From NCBI GenBank assembly GCA_963803125.1, contig CAWDLR010000002.1, positions 868,001-932,000 on the forward strand: a DNA stretch of 64,000 bases, written 5' to 3'. The notes below the pieces were generated by a model. The model saw only the letters and a list, made by a program, of their open reading frames with translations, was not told the DNA's origin and searched no databases. Made by a program: the position numbers and the translations under genes. This document shows, piece after piece, positions 8,751 through 17,656 of the stretch (positions are counted from its first letter, which is position 1; every line of letters begins with the position of its first letter). The stretch is from G963675935 sp963803125 (GTDB taxonomy: Bacteria > Planctomycetota > Planctomycetia > Pirellulales > Thermoguttaceae).

Positions 8751-9773
8751 ATGAAAACGATTTTTGTGTTGCTGTTGTTTGCCGTGCCGGCGACAGCTTA
8801 TGCCCAGTCCCAATCCGCCCAACCGCGCGTGGTGATTACCAGCGAGGCCCGACCCGACACTTCGGGCGAACGCCTGAAACAACTGCTCCGCGCGGCGGAT
8901 GCGCTGGAGAAAGCCGGCAACGTGGAGGCGGCGGCCCAAGTCCGGCAGAAGGCCCAGCAGGAACGCGAAGCGCTGCTGGCCCGCATCGATTCCCTGCAAG
9001 CCGAGATCAATCGGCTGCGGCAGATCACCGGCGGAATGTCCCAAGTCATTCTGCATCTGAAGGTGTACGAAGTATCGCTGACGAAGCTGCGTCGGCTGGG
9101 CTACAATCTGGCGAAGTTGCAGGGGAAGCCGGTGCCGTCACCCGACGCCGCCAAGGACACGATCATCGGAGGCTTCTCGGTCATCGACGACGGCAGCGAG
9201 GCTTCGCGGTTCTTCGAGACGCTGCGCAAGGACAACCTCGCCAAAGTGATCGCCGAGCCGAGCCTTACGACCACAAGCGGCTGCAAAGCGCTGTTCAACG
9301 CCGGCGGCAAGCTGCCGTTGCCGAAGGCAGAGAAGGACGGCAAGACACCGGTCGATTGGGAGCAATACGGCACGCAACTGGAATTCACGTCCACGATCGT
9401 CGGCGAGCGCACGATCCAACTTTCTGTCCACTTTCGCGCGGGCGAACTTGACAGCGCCAACGTCGTACACGTCGGCAAGGAGACGATCCCCGGCGTTCGC
9501 GTCCGCGAGTTTCGCACCGTCGCGGAGTTGCGCGACGGCCAGACGCTGACGTTCACCGGTCTGAACCAGGTCCATGTCGAGACGTCGGAGAGCGGCGTGC
9601 CCATTGCCAGTTCCATTCCGTACATCGGCTCGGCGTTCAAGAACGTGAAAGAGGAACGCAACGAGACGGCGATGTTCGTGCTGGTGCGGCCCGAGCTGCC
9701 GCAACCTGTCGGCGACGCCGACAACTCGTCCGCGGCCGCGCGGCAGCCGAGCGAATATGACCCGCTGCGCTAG
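8751..9773 (+). CDS. Secretin-domain protein (type II/III secretion or pilus secretin-like)
   Basis: A 340-residue exported protein: signal peptide (MKTIFVLLLFAVPATAYAQ), a coiled coil at about 38-95 (LKQLLRAADALEKAG, QAEINRLRQI), and a C-terminal secretin module from about 97. Secretin hallmarks are VILHLKVYEVSLTKLRRLGY, the VIAEPSLTTTSGCKALFNAGG segment (split here for reading) and the closing SSIPYIGSAFKNVKEERNETAMFVLVRPEL region. It is shorter than true secretins and lacks recognisable N0/N1 domains, so an outer-membrane pore role is uncertain. No other secretion gene is adjacent. The start is fixed by the signal peptide. Confidence 0.72.
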   Translation: MKTIFVLLLFAVPATAYAQSQSAQPRVVITSEARPDTSGERLKQLLRAADALEKAGNVEAAAQVRQKAQQEREALLARIDSLQAEINRLRQITGGMSQVILHLKVYEVSLTKLRRLGYNLAKLQGKPVPSPDAAKDTIIGGFSVIDDGSEASRFFETLRKDNLAKVIAEPSLTTTSGCKALFNAGGKLPLPKAEKDGKTPVDWEQYGTQLEFTSTIVGERTIQLSVHFRAGELDSANVVHVGKETIPGVRVREFRTVAELRDGQTLTFTGLNQVHVETSESGVPIASSIPYIGSAFKNVKEERNETAMFVLVRPELPQPVGDADNSSAAARQPSEYDPLR

Positions 9774-9792
9774 ACAGCGGCGAGGCGCTGTC

Positions 9793-9856
9793 GGGTGCCA
9801 CGGTTGGCTTGCCCAACCGTGCTCCAGCACTGCCGGACAAGCCGGCGGTGGCACCC
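9793..9856. repeat. GGGTGCCAC inverted repeat between converging genes
   Basis: An outer GGGTGCCAC/GTGGCACCC pair encloses a hairpin, CACGGTTGG/CCAACCGTG, at 9799-9821. It lies between the convergent secretin-like and SDR genes, where it could also act as a bidirectional terminator, but no U-tract is evident. Confidence 0.6.
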
Positions 9857-9963
9857 GCGCGGTGGTGGCTCCCGAGAGACTCATCGCAAAGCGCGCGGAT
9901 GATGCCACTCCGTGGACCATCGCAGGGTATCGAGATAGCAGGGGCTTTTTTCGCTGTTTTCCC

Positions 9964-10722
9964 TCACCGTCCACTGCCGCCGCACCAGCACTGCCATTTG
10001 CGGCGCATGGAGGCTACGGACGCACGAATACCACGCCTCTGCGGCATTTCCATCGGCCTGCCGTTGTGTTTGGCGCCAAGGGTGAGCAGGAACGGTACGG
10101 CCTTTTCGGCCCACGCTTCCGGTACGGGATAGTGTGTCGCGTCAGCCCCGTAACAGCTTCGCAGCATTTCTGTGTTGATGACGCCGGGGATCACGGGTAC
10201 GACGGCCAGGCCGCTGGGGACTTCTTTGGCCAGTGCGCGGCTCAGGCCCTCGATCGCCCACTTCGTAGCGCAATAGGTTGCGAGGTGTGCCGCCCCGGTA
10301 CGCCCAGACCAGGAACTGAAGTTGACAACCACGCCACGGCCGCGCTCGATCATCGCGGGCAGGAAATGCCGCAACACATTGGCTACTCCCTTGATGTTGA
10401 CGTCGATTATTCGAGAGAACTCTTCGACAGGCACGTTCCAGAGCAGTGAGTTCCGGCTGATCATGGCCGCATTGTTCACTAGCAGGTCGGGTGGGCCGCC
10501 GGAGAGAACCTCTGCGGCCCAGACCCGCATGTCCTCGTCGCGGCTGACGTCGGCGACCGTGAAAGCGTGCGGCGGCCCGTAGTGGCGGCGGAGCTCGGCA
10601 ATCGCATCGGCCGAGCGGGCACAGCCGAGCACGACATGGTGGCGGGCGATGAAGCCCTCCGTGAGCGCCCGCCCCAGCCCACGGCTGACACCGGTGATGA
10701 CGATGCGCTTGACAGAGGGCAT
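9964..10722 (-). CDS. Short-chain dehydrogenase/reductase (SDR)
   Basis: A 252-residue classical SDR. The cofactor motif TGVSRGLG is at about residue 9, DVS then LVNNAAM follow, and the catalytic set is visible: Ser in VVNFSSWSG and YCATK (Tyr-x3-Lys). The motif PGVINTEML follows the active site. ATG 10722 (MPSVKRIVITG) is chosen because the conserved Rossmann strand begins there; the open frame further upstream is encoded by the repeat at 10760-10861. The substrate cannot be read from sequence. It stands alone, convergent with the secretin-like gene. Confidence 0.82.
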   Translation of the reverse strand: MPSVKRIVITGVSRGLGRALTEGFIARHHVVLGCARSADAIAELRRHYGPPHAFTVADVSRDEDMRVWAAEVLSGGPPDLLVNNAAMISRNSLLWNVPVEEFSRIIDVNIKGVANVLRHFLPAMIERGRGVVVNFSSWSGRTGAAHLATYCATKWAIEGLSRALAKEVPSGLAVVPVIPGVINTEMLRSCYGADATHYPVPEAWAEKAVPFLLTLGAKHNGRPMEMPQRRGIRASVASMRRKWQCWCGGSGR

Positions 10723-10759
10723 GATTGCCGGCTGGGTTTGTACCTTGGCTCTTGATTCT

Positions 10760-10861
10760 AAGTGGGAACGAATAGGACTTGTGCTCACAGTAGCCCGCAC
10801 ACCCCGTGTGCGAGGCGGCGGCACACGGCGTGTGCCGCCTGCTTCCCTGTACCGGTCTACT
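10760..10861. repeat. CACACGGCGTGTG repeat, copy B (uninterrupted)
   Basis: A unit of about 100 bases: AAGTGGGAACGAA, inverted CACACCCCGTGTG/CACACGGCGTGTG motifs, then CTTCCCTGTACCGGTCTACT. It is the intact reference for the split copy at 4649-4729 plus 5050-5094. It lies between the SDR gene and the end of the GT4 gene. Confidence 0.75.
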
Positions 10862-12011
10862 CAGTTCATGTTCCGTCGCAAGGCCCGGTCGTACACCTCT
10901 AACGTCCTCCGGGCAACCGCGTCCCAGTTCAAATCCTGTTCCGCCCGGCGGCGGAGGCGATTGGAGAGATCGCGGCGGAGCTGGTCGGAACCTAGGAGCC
11001 TTTCGACTTGCTCCACGATTTGCTGGGAATTATCGCTGTCGATCCAGACTGCGTCTTCTCCGAGGTGCTCGGGAATGCCGGCGTTCCTCGTGGCGATCAC
11101 GGGCAATCCCGCCGCCGCGGCGGTGGCTGCGGCAAGTCCCGCGGTACTTCCCATAAAGGGAAGCACGCATAGCAGCGACGACTGGTACAGGCGCAGCGCT
11201 TCCGGCATGGGGATCTGGTTGTGCCAAGAACGTCGTTCTCCAATCCCGCTTGGGCGGCCAAATCCTTCAATGCCGCCAGGTCTTCGAGGCTAAAGTAGCC
11301 ATGCACCTTCAGTTTGGGGGCCTTGGCTGCCAGACGCGTTTTCAGCAGCGCCATGGCCTCAAGAACCGCGTGCAGGCCTTTTCCCTTCAAGGGGTGATGG
11401 CCACCGTAGAAGACGATTCCCTCCCTCGGTTGATTTTCATCCAGAACCGGGAGATCCGTCCCGCAGACGACGATCTCAATCTTGTTCGGATCGACGCCAA
11501 GACCGACAAGTTGGTCTTTCATGCTGGCTTGCGGCACGATGATCGCATCGGCCTTGTTGTAGCTCCTGTTGCCGTCGGGACGCTGCAACTGTTCGCGATC
11601 GAATTCGAGAATCGTGATCACCCGAGCGGCTCGCGACGGCAGATTCAACCAATGAAACAGCACGATGGACCCATAGGCGTTGAGGGTCTGCTGGAAATGC
11701 ACCACTTCCGCCCCCGCCGACAGTTTTCGGTATCTCCGAGCGCGGAAGTAATAGAAGAACTTGCGGGCTCTGAGCTTGAGCCAGTTCTTCCACCGTGCTC
11801 GCGACTCAGATCCGGGAATGGTGAGCATTTCAAAGTACTTGCACCCAGCCATCTGGAAATCTCGGTTGAGTTCGGCGTCATCGCCGCAGCCGCAGTTGGA
11901 TGCCACCCATTCCACCGCTCTTCCTGTCCGCTTTTCAAGTGCTTTCTTGAGTGATTCGGTGGCTGGTCCGTAAGAAGTTTTGAAAGGACAACCAATGAGG
12001 GTAACCTGCAT
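10861..12011 (-). CDS. GT4-family glycosyltransferase, split by a frameshift near 11217
   Basis: Two frames together give one GT-B glycosyltransferase of about 380 residues. The first (12011 to about 11220) runs from MQVTLIGCPFKTSYGP through ADAIIVPQASMKDQL and the donor-domain opening GIVFYGGHHPLKGKG to AGLENDVLG. The second (about 11215 to 10861) continues HNQIPMPEALRLYQSSLLCV with the acceptor/donor motif GLPVIATRNAGIPEHLGEDA. The expected reading VLWHNQIP is restored by one extra base. GT4 enzymes move sugars from nucleotide donors in polysaccharide assembly. It may be a true null allele or a sequencing error; it has no GT partner nearby. Confidence 0.75.
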
Positions 12012-12474
12012 AACGGCTCCTCACAAATTAGAAAAGTCGCATTTCAATCTAGAATAGGCCCTGACAGGCGAGCGATACGTTGACGGCATCCATCAGCCCT
12101 AACGCCTACTACTTGCTTCCTGCCCGCCACGCGCGGCAGATGCCGAATTATATGCACAAATTGGCAAAGTCAATGCCTGGAAACCAGAGACGGCTTAGTG
12201 AGGTCGGGCCCGGCTGCCGCTGCTGGCTTGTCTAGCAGTGCCGCTCGGGCGGCTGGCCGGCGGGTTGCACGGGTGCCTGGCGGACGAATGCATGGCCCCT
12301 TCCCCGGTCGTTGATACGCGGCACGCGACCCGCACCCTGCGAACGCTTACGATGGGGCTGACAAGAAAATGCAAGAGGCGACGGATGTCGCCTCTCGCCA
12401 ATCTGTCTGAAGCGTATGGCCCGCACCGCAAGCCCGCCGGCTAAACATCGCTGCATTCGACTGGCGCAGTGGCG
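12012..12474. other. Intergenic stretch downstream of gdhA
   Basis: No gene is supported in these 463 bases. They hold a terminator-like hairpin at 12374-12395 and, at about 12424-12446, a single GTTTAGCCGGCGGGCTTGCG end on the minus strand. That end is identical to the first 20 bases of the IS left terminus, so it may be a solo IS end. Confidence 0.6.
12374..12395 (-). terminator. Candidate terminator for gdhA
   Basis: On the minus strand a 9-bp stem, AGAGGCGAC/GTCGCCTCT, with a 4-base loop is followed by TGCATTTTCTTGT, a moderately U-rich tract. It lies about 80 bases after the gdhA stop, which is acceptable for an intrinsic terminator. Confidence 0.45.
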
Positions 12475-13824
12475 CTAGACCACGCCTTGGGCGAGCATCG
12501 CGTTGGCGACTTTTACGAAGCCGGCGACGTTGGCGCCGCGGACGTAGTTGACGTAATCGCCGTCCTTGCCGTACTTAACGCAGTTCTCGTGGATCGAACG
12601 CATGATCCCCTGCAACCGCGAATCGACCTCCTCGCGCCGCCAGTTGTAGAACTGGCTGTTCTGCGCCATTTCCAGACCGGAGACGGCCACGCCGCCGGCG
12701 TTGGCGGCCTTGCCGGGTCCGTAGAGAATCTTGGCGTCCAAGAAGACGTCGATTCCCTCGGGCTCGGTGGGCATATTGGCCCCTTCGGAAACGCAGACGC
12801 AGCCGTTCTTGACCAGCGTGCGGGCTTCACTGCCGCTGATCTCGTTTTGCGTGGCGCTGGGGAAGGCCAAATCGCAGGGAATGTCCCAGGGCCGCTTGTT
12901 TGGCAGGAATTGGGAACCCTTGAACTTGTCGACATACTCGCTCATCCGCCCGCGGCGGACGTTTTTGAGGTCCATAACCCAGGCCAGCTTGTCGGCGTTG
13001 ATGCCGTCGCGATCGACGATCGTGCCGTTCGAGTCGGACAGGGTCACGCTCTTGGCGCCGAGTTGCAGCAGCTTCTGCACCGTGTATTGGGCGACATTGC
13101 CCGAGCCCGAGACGCAGGCGGTCTTGCCGCGAACGCTCTGGCCACGGGTGGAGAGCATCTCTTCGGCGAAATAGACGGCCCCATAGCCGGTGGCCTCGGG
13201 GCGAATCAGCGATCCGCCGTATTCAAGCCCCTTGCCGGTCAAGACGCCGCAGAAGCGGTTGGCGATCTTCTTGTACTGTCCGAAGAGGAAGCCGATCTCG
13301 CGGCCGCCGACGCCGATGTCGCCGGCGGGCACGTCGGTATCGGGACCGATGTGGCGGAACAACTCGGACATGAACGACTGGCAGAACCGCATGACCTCAA
13401 GGTCGCTCTTGCCCTTGGGATCGAAGTCGCTGCCGCCCTTGCCGCCGCCCATCATGATCGTGGTGAGACTGTTCTTGAAGACCTGCTCGAAGGCAAGGAA
13501 CTTCAGCAGGCCGAGATTGACGGTGGGATGGAAGCGCAGACCGCCCTTGTAGGGGCCGATGGCGCTGTTCATCTCGATGCGGAAGCCGCGATTCACCTGG
13601 ACTTCGCCGCGGTCGTCAACCCACGGAACACGGAAGATGATGACGCGCTCCGGCTCCACAATCCGATCGAGGATCTTGGCCTTGCGGTAGGCGGGCGTGC
13701 TTTCGATGGTCGGCATGACCGATTCGGCGACTTCTTGAACCGCTTGCAGGAACTCGGGCTGGCCGGGGTTCTTGGCGGCCAACTGTTCCATAAACACGCG
13801 AACTGATTCACTGCTCTTCGACAT
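12475..13824 (-). CDS. gdhA: NADP-type glutamate dehydrogenase
   Basis: A 449-residue hexameric-type GDH that reductively aminates 2-oxoglutarate to glutamate. The substrate-binding region PYKGGLRFHP and the catalytic-lysine loop TIMMGGGKGGSDFDPKGKS are intact. VPAGDIGVGGREIGFLFGQY and the Rossmann motif SGSGNVAQY follow. The length and the N-terminal helices match the bacterial NADP-dependent class. The cofactor preference is inferred from that class resemblance. It is a single-gene unit: a terminator-like hairpin follows and more than 300 bases separate it from the next gene upstream. Confidence 0.95.
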   Translation of the reverse strand: MSKSSESVRVFMEQLAAKNPGQPEFLQAVQEVAESVMPTIESTPAYRKAKILDRIVEPERVIIFRVPWVDDRGEVQVNRGFRIEMNSAIGPYKGGLRFHPTVNLGLLKFLAFEQVFKNSLTTIMMGGGKGGSDFDPKGKSDLEVMRFCQSFMSELFRHIGPDTDVPAGDIGVGGREIGFLFGQYKKIANRFCGVLTGKGLEYGGSLIRPEATGYGAVYFAEEMLSTRGQSVRGKTACVSGSGNVAQYTVQKLLQLGAKSVTLSDSNGTIVDRDGINADKLAWVMDLKNVRRGRMSEYVDKFKGSQFLPNKRPWDIPCDLAFPSATQNEISGSEARTLVKNGCVCVSEGANMPTEPEGIDVFLDAKILYGPGKAANAGGVAVSGLEMAQNSQFYNWRREEVDSRLQGIMRSIHENCVKYGKDGDYVNYVRGANVAGFVKVANAMLAQGVV

Positions 13825-14137
13825 TCTGTTGCGAACTCCTGGCTAGATTGGTCGCCACCCGACTCGTTGATTCGGTCAGCGGGCTAAGGCGGCTTCGAGG
13901 CCGTCAGGGCGACTCCCCGCTTGGCACGAGAACAAGACTCCAATTCTACGCATGTTCTCCAGCCGGCCGAAAGGCCATCATTGCCATGTTTCGCTAATAC
14001 ATCAGCATTAGCGTTTCTTATAGCCGCCGGTTGAATCGGTGAATCGACGCAGAATGGAGCTTGGAAACCGGTCGGCAACGGCAGCCCGCCCTCACCCCCT
14101 GCCCCTCTCCCGGTGGCGGGAGAGGGGAGTAATACGC
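13825..14137. other. Intergenic region upstream of gdhA with a GGGAGAGG hairpin
   Basis: It should contain the gdhA promoter. Visible features are a small dyad (CGCTAATAC...GCATTAGCG, 13993-14014) and a CCCCTCTCCCG/CGGGAGAGGGG hairpin at 14102-14127, just past the stop of the NYN gene. The hairpin belongs to the dispersed family also seen at 882-902 and 46684-46706. No gene is evident. Confidence 0.6.
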
Positions 14138-14785
14138 TCAGAGATCGCGGAGCAGATCCTCACCGTAGCCGGGCGGGAAGGGGTTGTCGAACGGCGGCTC
14201 TTCCGAGCGATCCCCTGCCAAGGTCTCGGCTTGAGCTTTCGACGGCGTTTTGGTCTCGAGCGCCAACACGAAATCCGTCAATTGCGATTCGCCGCCGAAC
14301 TGGCGGAGCCAGTAGCCAACGTCTTCCGCAAGCAACGGAACGGGCGGCCGCGGCAAGGCGTCGGACGATTCTTCTTCCCGCTGCCGCCGCGCGCGGAGCA
14401 GTTCCGCGTACCAGATTTCGCTGTCGACCGCTTTCGCCCGCCGGCGTCGCGCGGCCCGCTGAACCTGGTGGTCGCTCGATACGACCAGCAACCGCCGCGG
14501 GGCCGAATCGGCGTGAATCAGCTCGGCGATCACATCGTCGGCCGTCTGATTTTTTGGGGCGAAGCGAACCGCCAACGGCCCGTGTTGCACGACTCGCGGC
14601 AGGCCCGGCGGGGCGTCGTGGGCGTCGAAGACGACGGTGGTGTGCGGCAGTTCGCACGGATCGATCGCCGCCGCCAGGAAGTTCAACAGCGCCAACCGGC
14701 TGCGCTGCAAACTCGTTGCGCCGGGACCACGGCCGACAATGCCGGTCGCGTTCAGAAGATTGTAGCCGTCGATCAGCAGAGGCAT
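14138..14785 (-). CDS. NYN-domain (YacP/Rae1-like) ribonuclease
   Basis: A 215-residue protein opening MPLLIDGYNLLNATG, the first acidic motif of NYN/PIN-fold nucleases. Further conserved positions are VVFDAHDAP, the Asp-Asp pair in QTADDVIAEL and LLVVSSDHQVQRAARR. YacP-like proteins are metal-dependent RNases; Bacillus Rae1 cleaves mRNA at the ribosome. The C-terminal 70 residues are variable and end in a proline/acidic tail. The start codon is set by the conserved first strand. The function is inferred at family level only. Confidence 0.78.
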   Translation of the reverse strand: MPLLIDGYNLLNATGIVGRGPGATSLQRSRLALLNFLAAAIDPCELPHTTVVFDAHDAPPGLPRVVQHGPLAVRFAPKNQTADDVIAELIHADSAPRRLLVVSSDHQVQRAARRRRAKAVDSEIWYAELLRARRQREEESSDALPRPPVPLLAEDVGYWLRQFGGESQLTDFVLALETKTPSKAQAETLAGDRSEEPPFDNPFPPGYGEDLLRDL

Positions 14786-14837
14786 GGGAGACGAACGCTC
14801 AGCGAAAGGTTTGCCAAGGACACGCGGAGGACACGGA

Positions 14838-15061
14838 GGAAAGGGATGAGGGATGAGGGATGAAGGATGAAGGATGAGGGATGAGAGATAAGAGATGAAG
14901 GATGAGGGATGAGGGATGAAGGATGAAGGATGAAGAATGAAGAATATCTGTGATTGCCTTCATCTCTCATCCCTCATCTCTTATCCCTCATCCTTCATCC
15001 CTCATCTCTTATCCCTCATCTCTTATCCCTCATCTCTTATCTCTCATCCCTCATCTTTCGT
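14838..15061. repeat. Low-complexity GGATGA/TCATCC inverted repeat
   Basis: About 105 bases of 7-8 bp units (GGATGAGG, GGATGAA, GAGATGAA) are followed, after about 14 bases, by about 100 bases of the complementary units (CATCCCTCATC). The block can fold into one long hairpin between the NYN and larE genes. The same text reappears at 55630-55680. Confidence 0.85.
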
Positions 15062-15129
15062 CCTTCGTCCCTCCCTCCGTGTCCTCCGTGCCTCCGTGGT
15101 CAACATGGCGCTGCAGCGTTAGCCGCTAC

Positions 15130-15999
15130 TCACGGACCCTTCTTGCCGCCTTGGAACAGCACCGCGTTCATGCTGCCGCTGCGAAAACCCTCCAGATCGA
15201 CCGCGATGTACTTGAAGCCCAGCGATTTCAGGCATTCGATCACTTCCTGGCGAAGCCAATGGTCGTCGAACTTCGGCAACTGCTCGACGGCGACCTCGAT
15301 CCGCGCCACGTCGTCCTTGTGGTAGCGAACGCGGACGGGCTGGAATCCCTGCCGTCGCAGGAACTGCTCCGCCCGATCGACCATCGAGAGCCGCTCGGCG
15401 GTGATCTGCTCGCCGTAGGCGATGCGGCTGCTGAGACAGGGCGTGGCGGGCTTGCCGGCCGGCGACAGTCTCCACGCCTCGGCCAGCAGCCGGATTTCAG
15501 CCTTCGTCAGCTCGCACTGCACCAGGGGACTGCGGACGTTCCACTCCTTCGCCGCCCTATTGCCCGGGCGGTAATCGTCGAGATCGTCGCGGTTGCTCCC
15601 TTCGACAATCACGGCCATGTTCGCCCGCTGCGCGACCTCCTCGACGCAGGCGAACAGCTCGTTCTTGCAGTGGTAGCAGCGATCGGCGTCGTTGCTGTAG
15701 TAAGCGGCGACGGCCAACTCGCCGGTGGCCACGATCTCATGGCGGATGCCGATCTTCCGCGCGATTCCCTTCGCCTCGTCCAACTGATCGACGGCCATGC
15801 TGGCGCTGGTGCCGGTAACGGCCACGGCATGGTCGCCCAGGGCCAGATGCGCCGCTTTGGCCAGCACCGTGCTATCGAGGCCGCCGGAGTAGGCCACCGC
15901 ACAAGTGCCGTAGCTTCGCAGCAAATCGATCAGGCGGTCGCGCTTGGCCGACAACTCCGGCGGCAGCTCGCCATGCGGTTCGGAGGGGGCGTCGCTCAT
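15130..15999 (-). CDS. larE: LarE-like ATP-dependent sulfur transferase
   Basis: A 289-residue member of the adenine-nucleotide alpha-hydrolase/PP-loop family. The ATP-binding motif is AVAYSGGLDSTVLAKA. Downstream are RCYHCKNELF, VIVEGSNRDDLDDYRPG and TPCLSSRIAYGE. LarE builds the sulfur of the nickel-pincer cofactor of lactate racemase. The three cysteines (CYHC and PCLSS) fit the iron-sulfur-binding LarE variant rather than the single sacrificial-cysteine type; that is an inference from pattern. No larA, larB or larC is in the window, so the protein may serve a related sulfur insertion. Confidence 0.87.
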   Translation of the reverse strand: MSDAPSEPHGELPPELSAKRDRLIDLLRSYGTCAVAYSGGLDSTVLAKAAHLALGDHAVAVTGTSASMAVDQLDEAKGIARKIGIRHEIVATGELAVAAYYSNDADRCYHCKNELFACVEEVAQRANMAVIVEGSNRDDLDDYRPGNRAAKEWNVRSPLVQCELTKAEIRLLAEAWRLSPAGKPATPCLSSRIAYGEQITAERLSMVDRAEQFLRRQGFQPVRVRYHKDDVARIEVAVEQLPKFDDHWLRQEVIECLKSLGFKYIAVDLEGFRSGSMNAVLFQGGKKGP

Positions 16000-16524
16000 G
16001 ATTCCTCAAGCCGATCGGCCCGCGGCGATCGCCGACGCGAGACCGAAACGAAAAAGTCCTCCACCGCAATGCCGTGGTGATGCTTTTTTGAGAGCCCGTC
16101 GTGCTAAGCGGGCGGCCTCGGCTCCGGGTTGTGTGATCCGCGGCCGGACGAACCGGTCCACGGCTATACACGCGGCCAGAGTCTTTGTTTTAAGGCGCCC
16201 AACGGGCATACTTATCGGCTCACCAAAAACATCGCATCAGCAGCACGAACATGGTAGAGGACTGCCGTTATCCTACTGCCGCAGAGCAGAAAAGGCAAGG
16301 GCACCGCGGGCGCAGCAACGGGTTATGGCGGTCACCTCCGAACCGTTTAGCCGCCGCGTCTACGCGGCGCCGCAGTTGTGAGCGATTCTGCGCCGCGTGG
16401 ACGCGGCGGCTAAACAGATTTCTCATCTTGGCCGCAAGGAATTACTGCACCCGTTCTTGCTCTGCGTCCTCCGCCTCCTCTGCGGCGCGTGCCCCCTGCT
16501 CCTTTCCCCAATCCTAACGCCGCT
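16000..16524. other. Intergenic region with a 71-bp hairpin
   Basis: No supported gene in these 525 bases. The main feature is the 71-bp hairpin at 16345-16415. Open frames here read through the repeat and have no start signals. Confidence 0.6.
16345..16415. repeat. 71-bp GTTTAGCC hairpin, copy 2
   Basis: Same ends and exactly the same length as 2434-2504. The loop sequence is inverted (GAGCGATTCTGCG on the plus strand), so the unit has an orientation despite its near-palindromic arms. Confidence 0.9.
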
Positions 16525-17640
16525 CTAATCTCTCCAGAGATCGGCCGTTCGCGCCTTCAGGTCGGGCAGCAGCGGCAGCGGTGCGCTCGGCGTCGGCTCG
16601 TACCAGAACGTGGCGCAGCTCCAATCGTTGTGCGTCTCCTCGAGCAACCGCGTCTGCGGCGACCAGGTCATCTGCTGGATCGTGATCCGCGCCTCCTTCC
16701 GCCAGCTATAGGGATCGGGCAAGTGCCAGCGGTAGAAGGTATAGAAGTCCTTTTGCGCCAGAGTGCAGCCATGATAGAGAAAGTGCAACTGCGAGATGCC
16801 CCAGGCCAGACCGGCGTAATCCTCGGTGCCGGTGCCGCAGATGGTGGGGAACTGCGTATCGCCGTCCATGTAGACTTTGACCTCGCCCTCGCAGGCCTGC
16901 CGCCGCGTGGGGTCGCGCATGCCGATGACCGTGCCGACGTAGCGGCCTTTGTTCTTTCGCAGCGGCAGCAACTCGAAATCCCGCTTCTCCGTGGTCGGGT
17001 TTTCGCGGCGGAAGAGGACGTGCAGCCGGCCCACGTCGGCGGGATGGCGGTCGCCGAGCGTCAAATCCATCTGATAAAACAGCGGAAATTGCCCTTTGCT
17101 CTCGTTCGTCACCGTCAAAGTCGCGTGCTTGACGAAGGGCATCGGCAGCCAAATGTTCATCCCGCCCGAGGCGGTGCAGGAATGCACGGCCGACTGGTAG
17201 GACATGACTTTGCCGTGCGGATTGCCGAAGAAATCGCCCAGCGGGCATTCGATGCTCGGGTGTTTCTGCCCCTCCCAGTAGGCGCGGATCACGATGCTCC
17301 GCAGATTCACGGGCGAGCGGGGAACGGTGATCCAGAGGTGGCGGACGGTTCCCGGGCCGTCGAGGTCGCAGAGTTGCACGCTTTCGCCGGGCTTGAAATC
17401 GTGCCAGGCCGCCCCCTTCCGCCCTATGCCCAGATTGCTGGCCGCGCGTCCGCCCTGGCCCGGCGCACCGCTGGGATTCTCGAACGAGAGCGACCGCGAA
17501 ATCAGGCCCGTGTCGAGCAAATAGGGTTGATGGACAACGTCGGACGATTCCTGCGGCGAGGCCAACGCGGCACAGCCGAGCAACCATGACGCGGCAAACG
17601 CCATACGAATCAGACTTCGCGTGTTGAATCCAGTTTCCAT
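16525..17640 (-). CDS. DUF2961 (GH172-like) exported protein
   Basis: A 371-residue protein with an N-terminal hydrophobic signal (AFAASWLLGCAALA). Conserved DUF2961 positions are LCDLDGPGTVRHLWITVP, PSIECPLGDFFGNPHG, MNIWLPMPF and CGTGTEDYAGLAWG. DUF2961 includes glycoside hydrolase family 172 (difructose-anhydride and arabinofuranoside enzymes), where the Glu residues in IECPLGDFF and GTGTEDY lie in the active site. ATG 17640 has GGAG about 9 bases upstream. It is the last gene of a minus-strand run and lies 16 bases after the rsmA stop. The substrate is unknown. Confidence 0.8.
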   Translation of the reverse strand: METGFNTRSLIRMAFAASWLLGCAALASPQESSDVVHQPYLLDTGLISRSLSFENPSGAPGQGGRAASNLGIGRKGAAWHDFKPGESVQLCDLDGPGTVRHLWITVPRSPVNLRSIVIRAYWEGQKHPSIECPLGDFFGNPHGKVMSYQSAVHSCTASGGMNIWLPMPFVKHATLTVTNESKGQFPLFYQMDLTLGDRHPADVGRLHVLFRRENPTTEKRDFELLPLRKNKGRYVGTVIGMRDPTRRQACEGEVKVYMDGDTQFPTICGTGTEDYAGLAWGISQLHFLYHGCTLAQKDFYTFYRWHLPDPYSWRKEARITIQQMTWSPQTRLLEETHNDWSCATFWYEPTPSAPLPLLPDLKARTADLWRD

Positions 17641-17656
17641 TGCTCAACTCCGATCT

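Noticed and set aside
12469..13806. Long plus-strand open frame of 445 codons opposite gdhA
   Set aside because: It mirrors gdhA codon by codon, as is usual for antisense frames in GC-rich genes, and has no motif or start signal.
14838..15061. GGATGA repeats considered as a CRISPR array
   Set aside because: Units are 7-8 bases and contiguous, there are no spacers of even length, and no cas genes are in the window.
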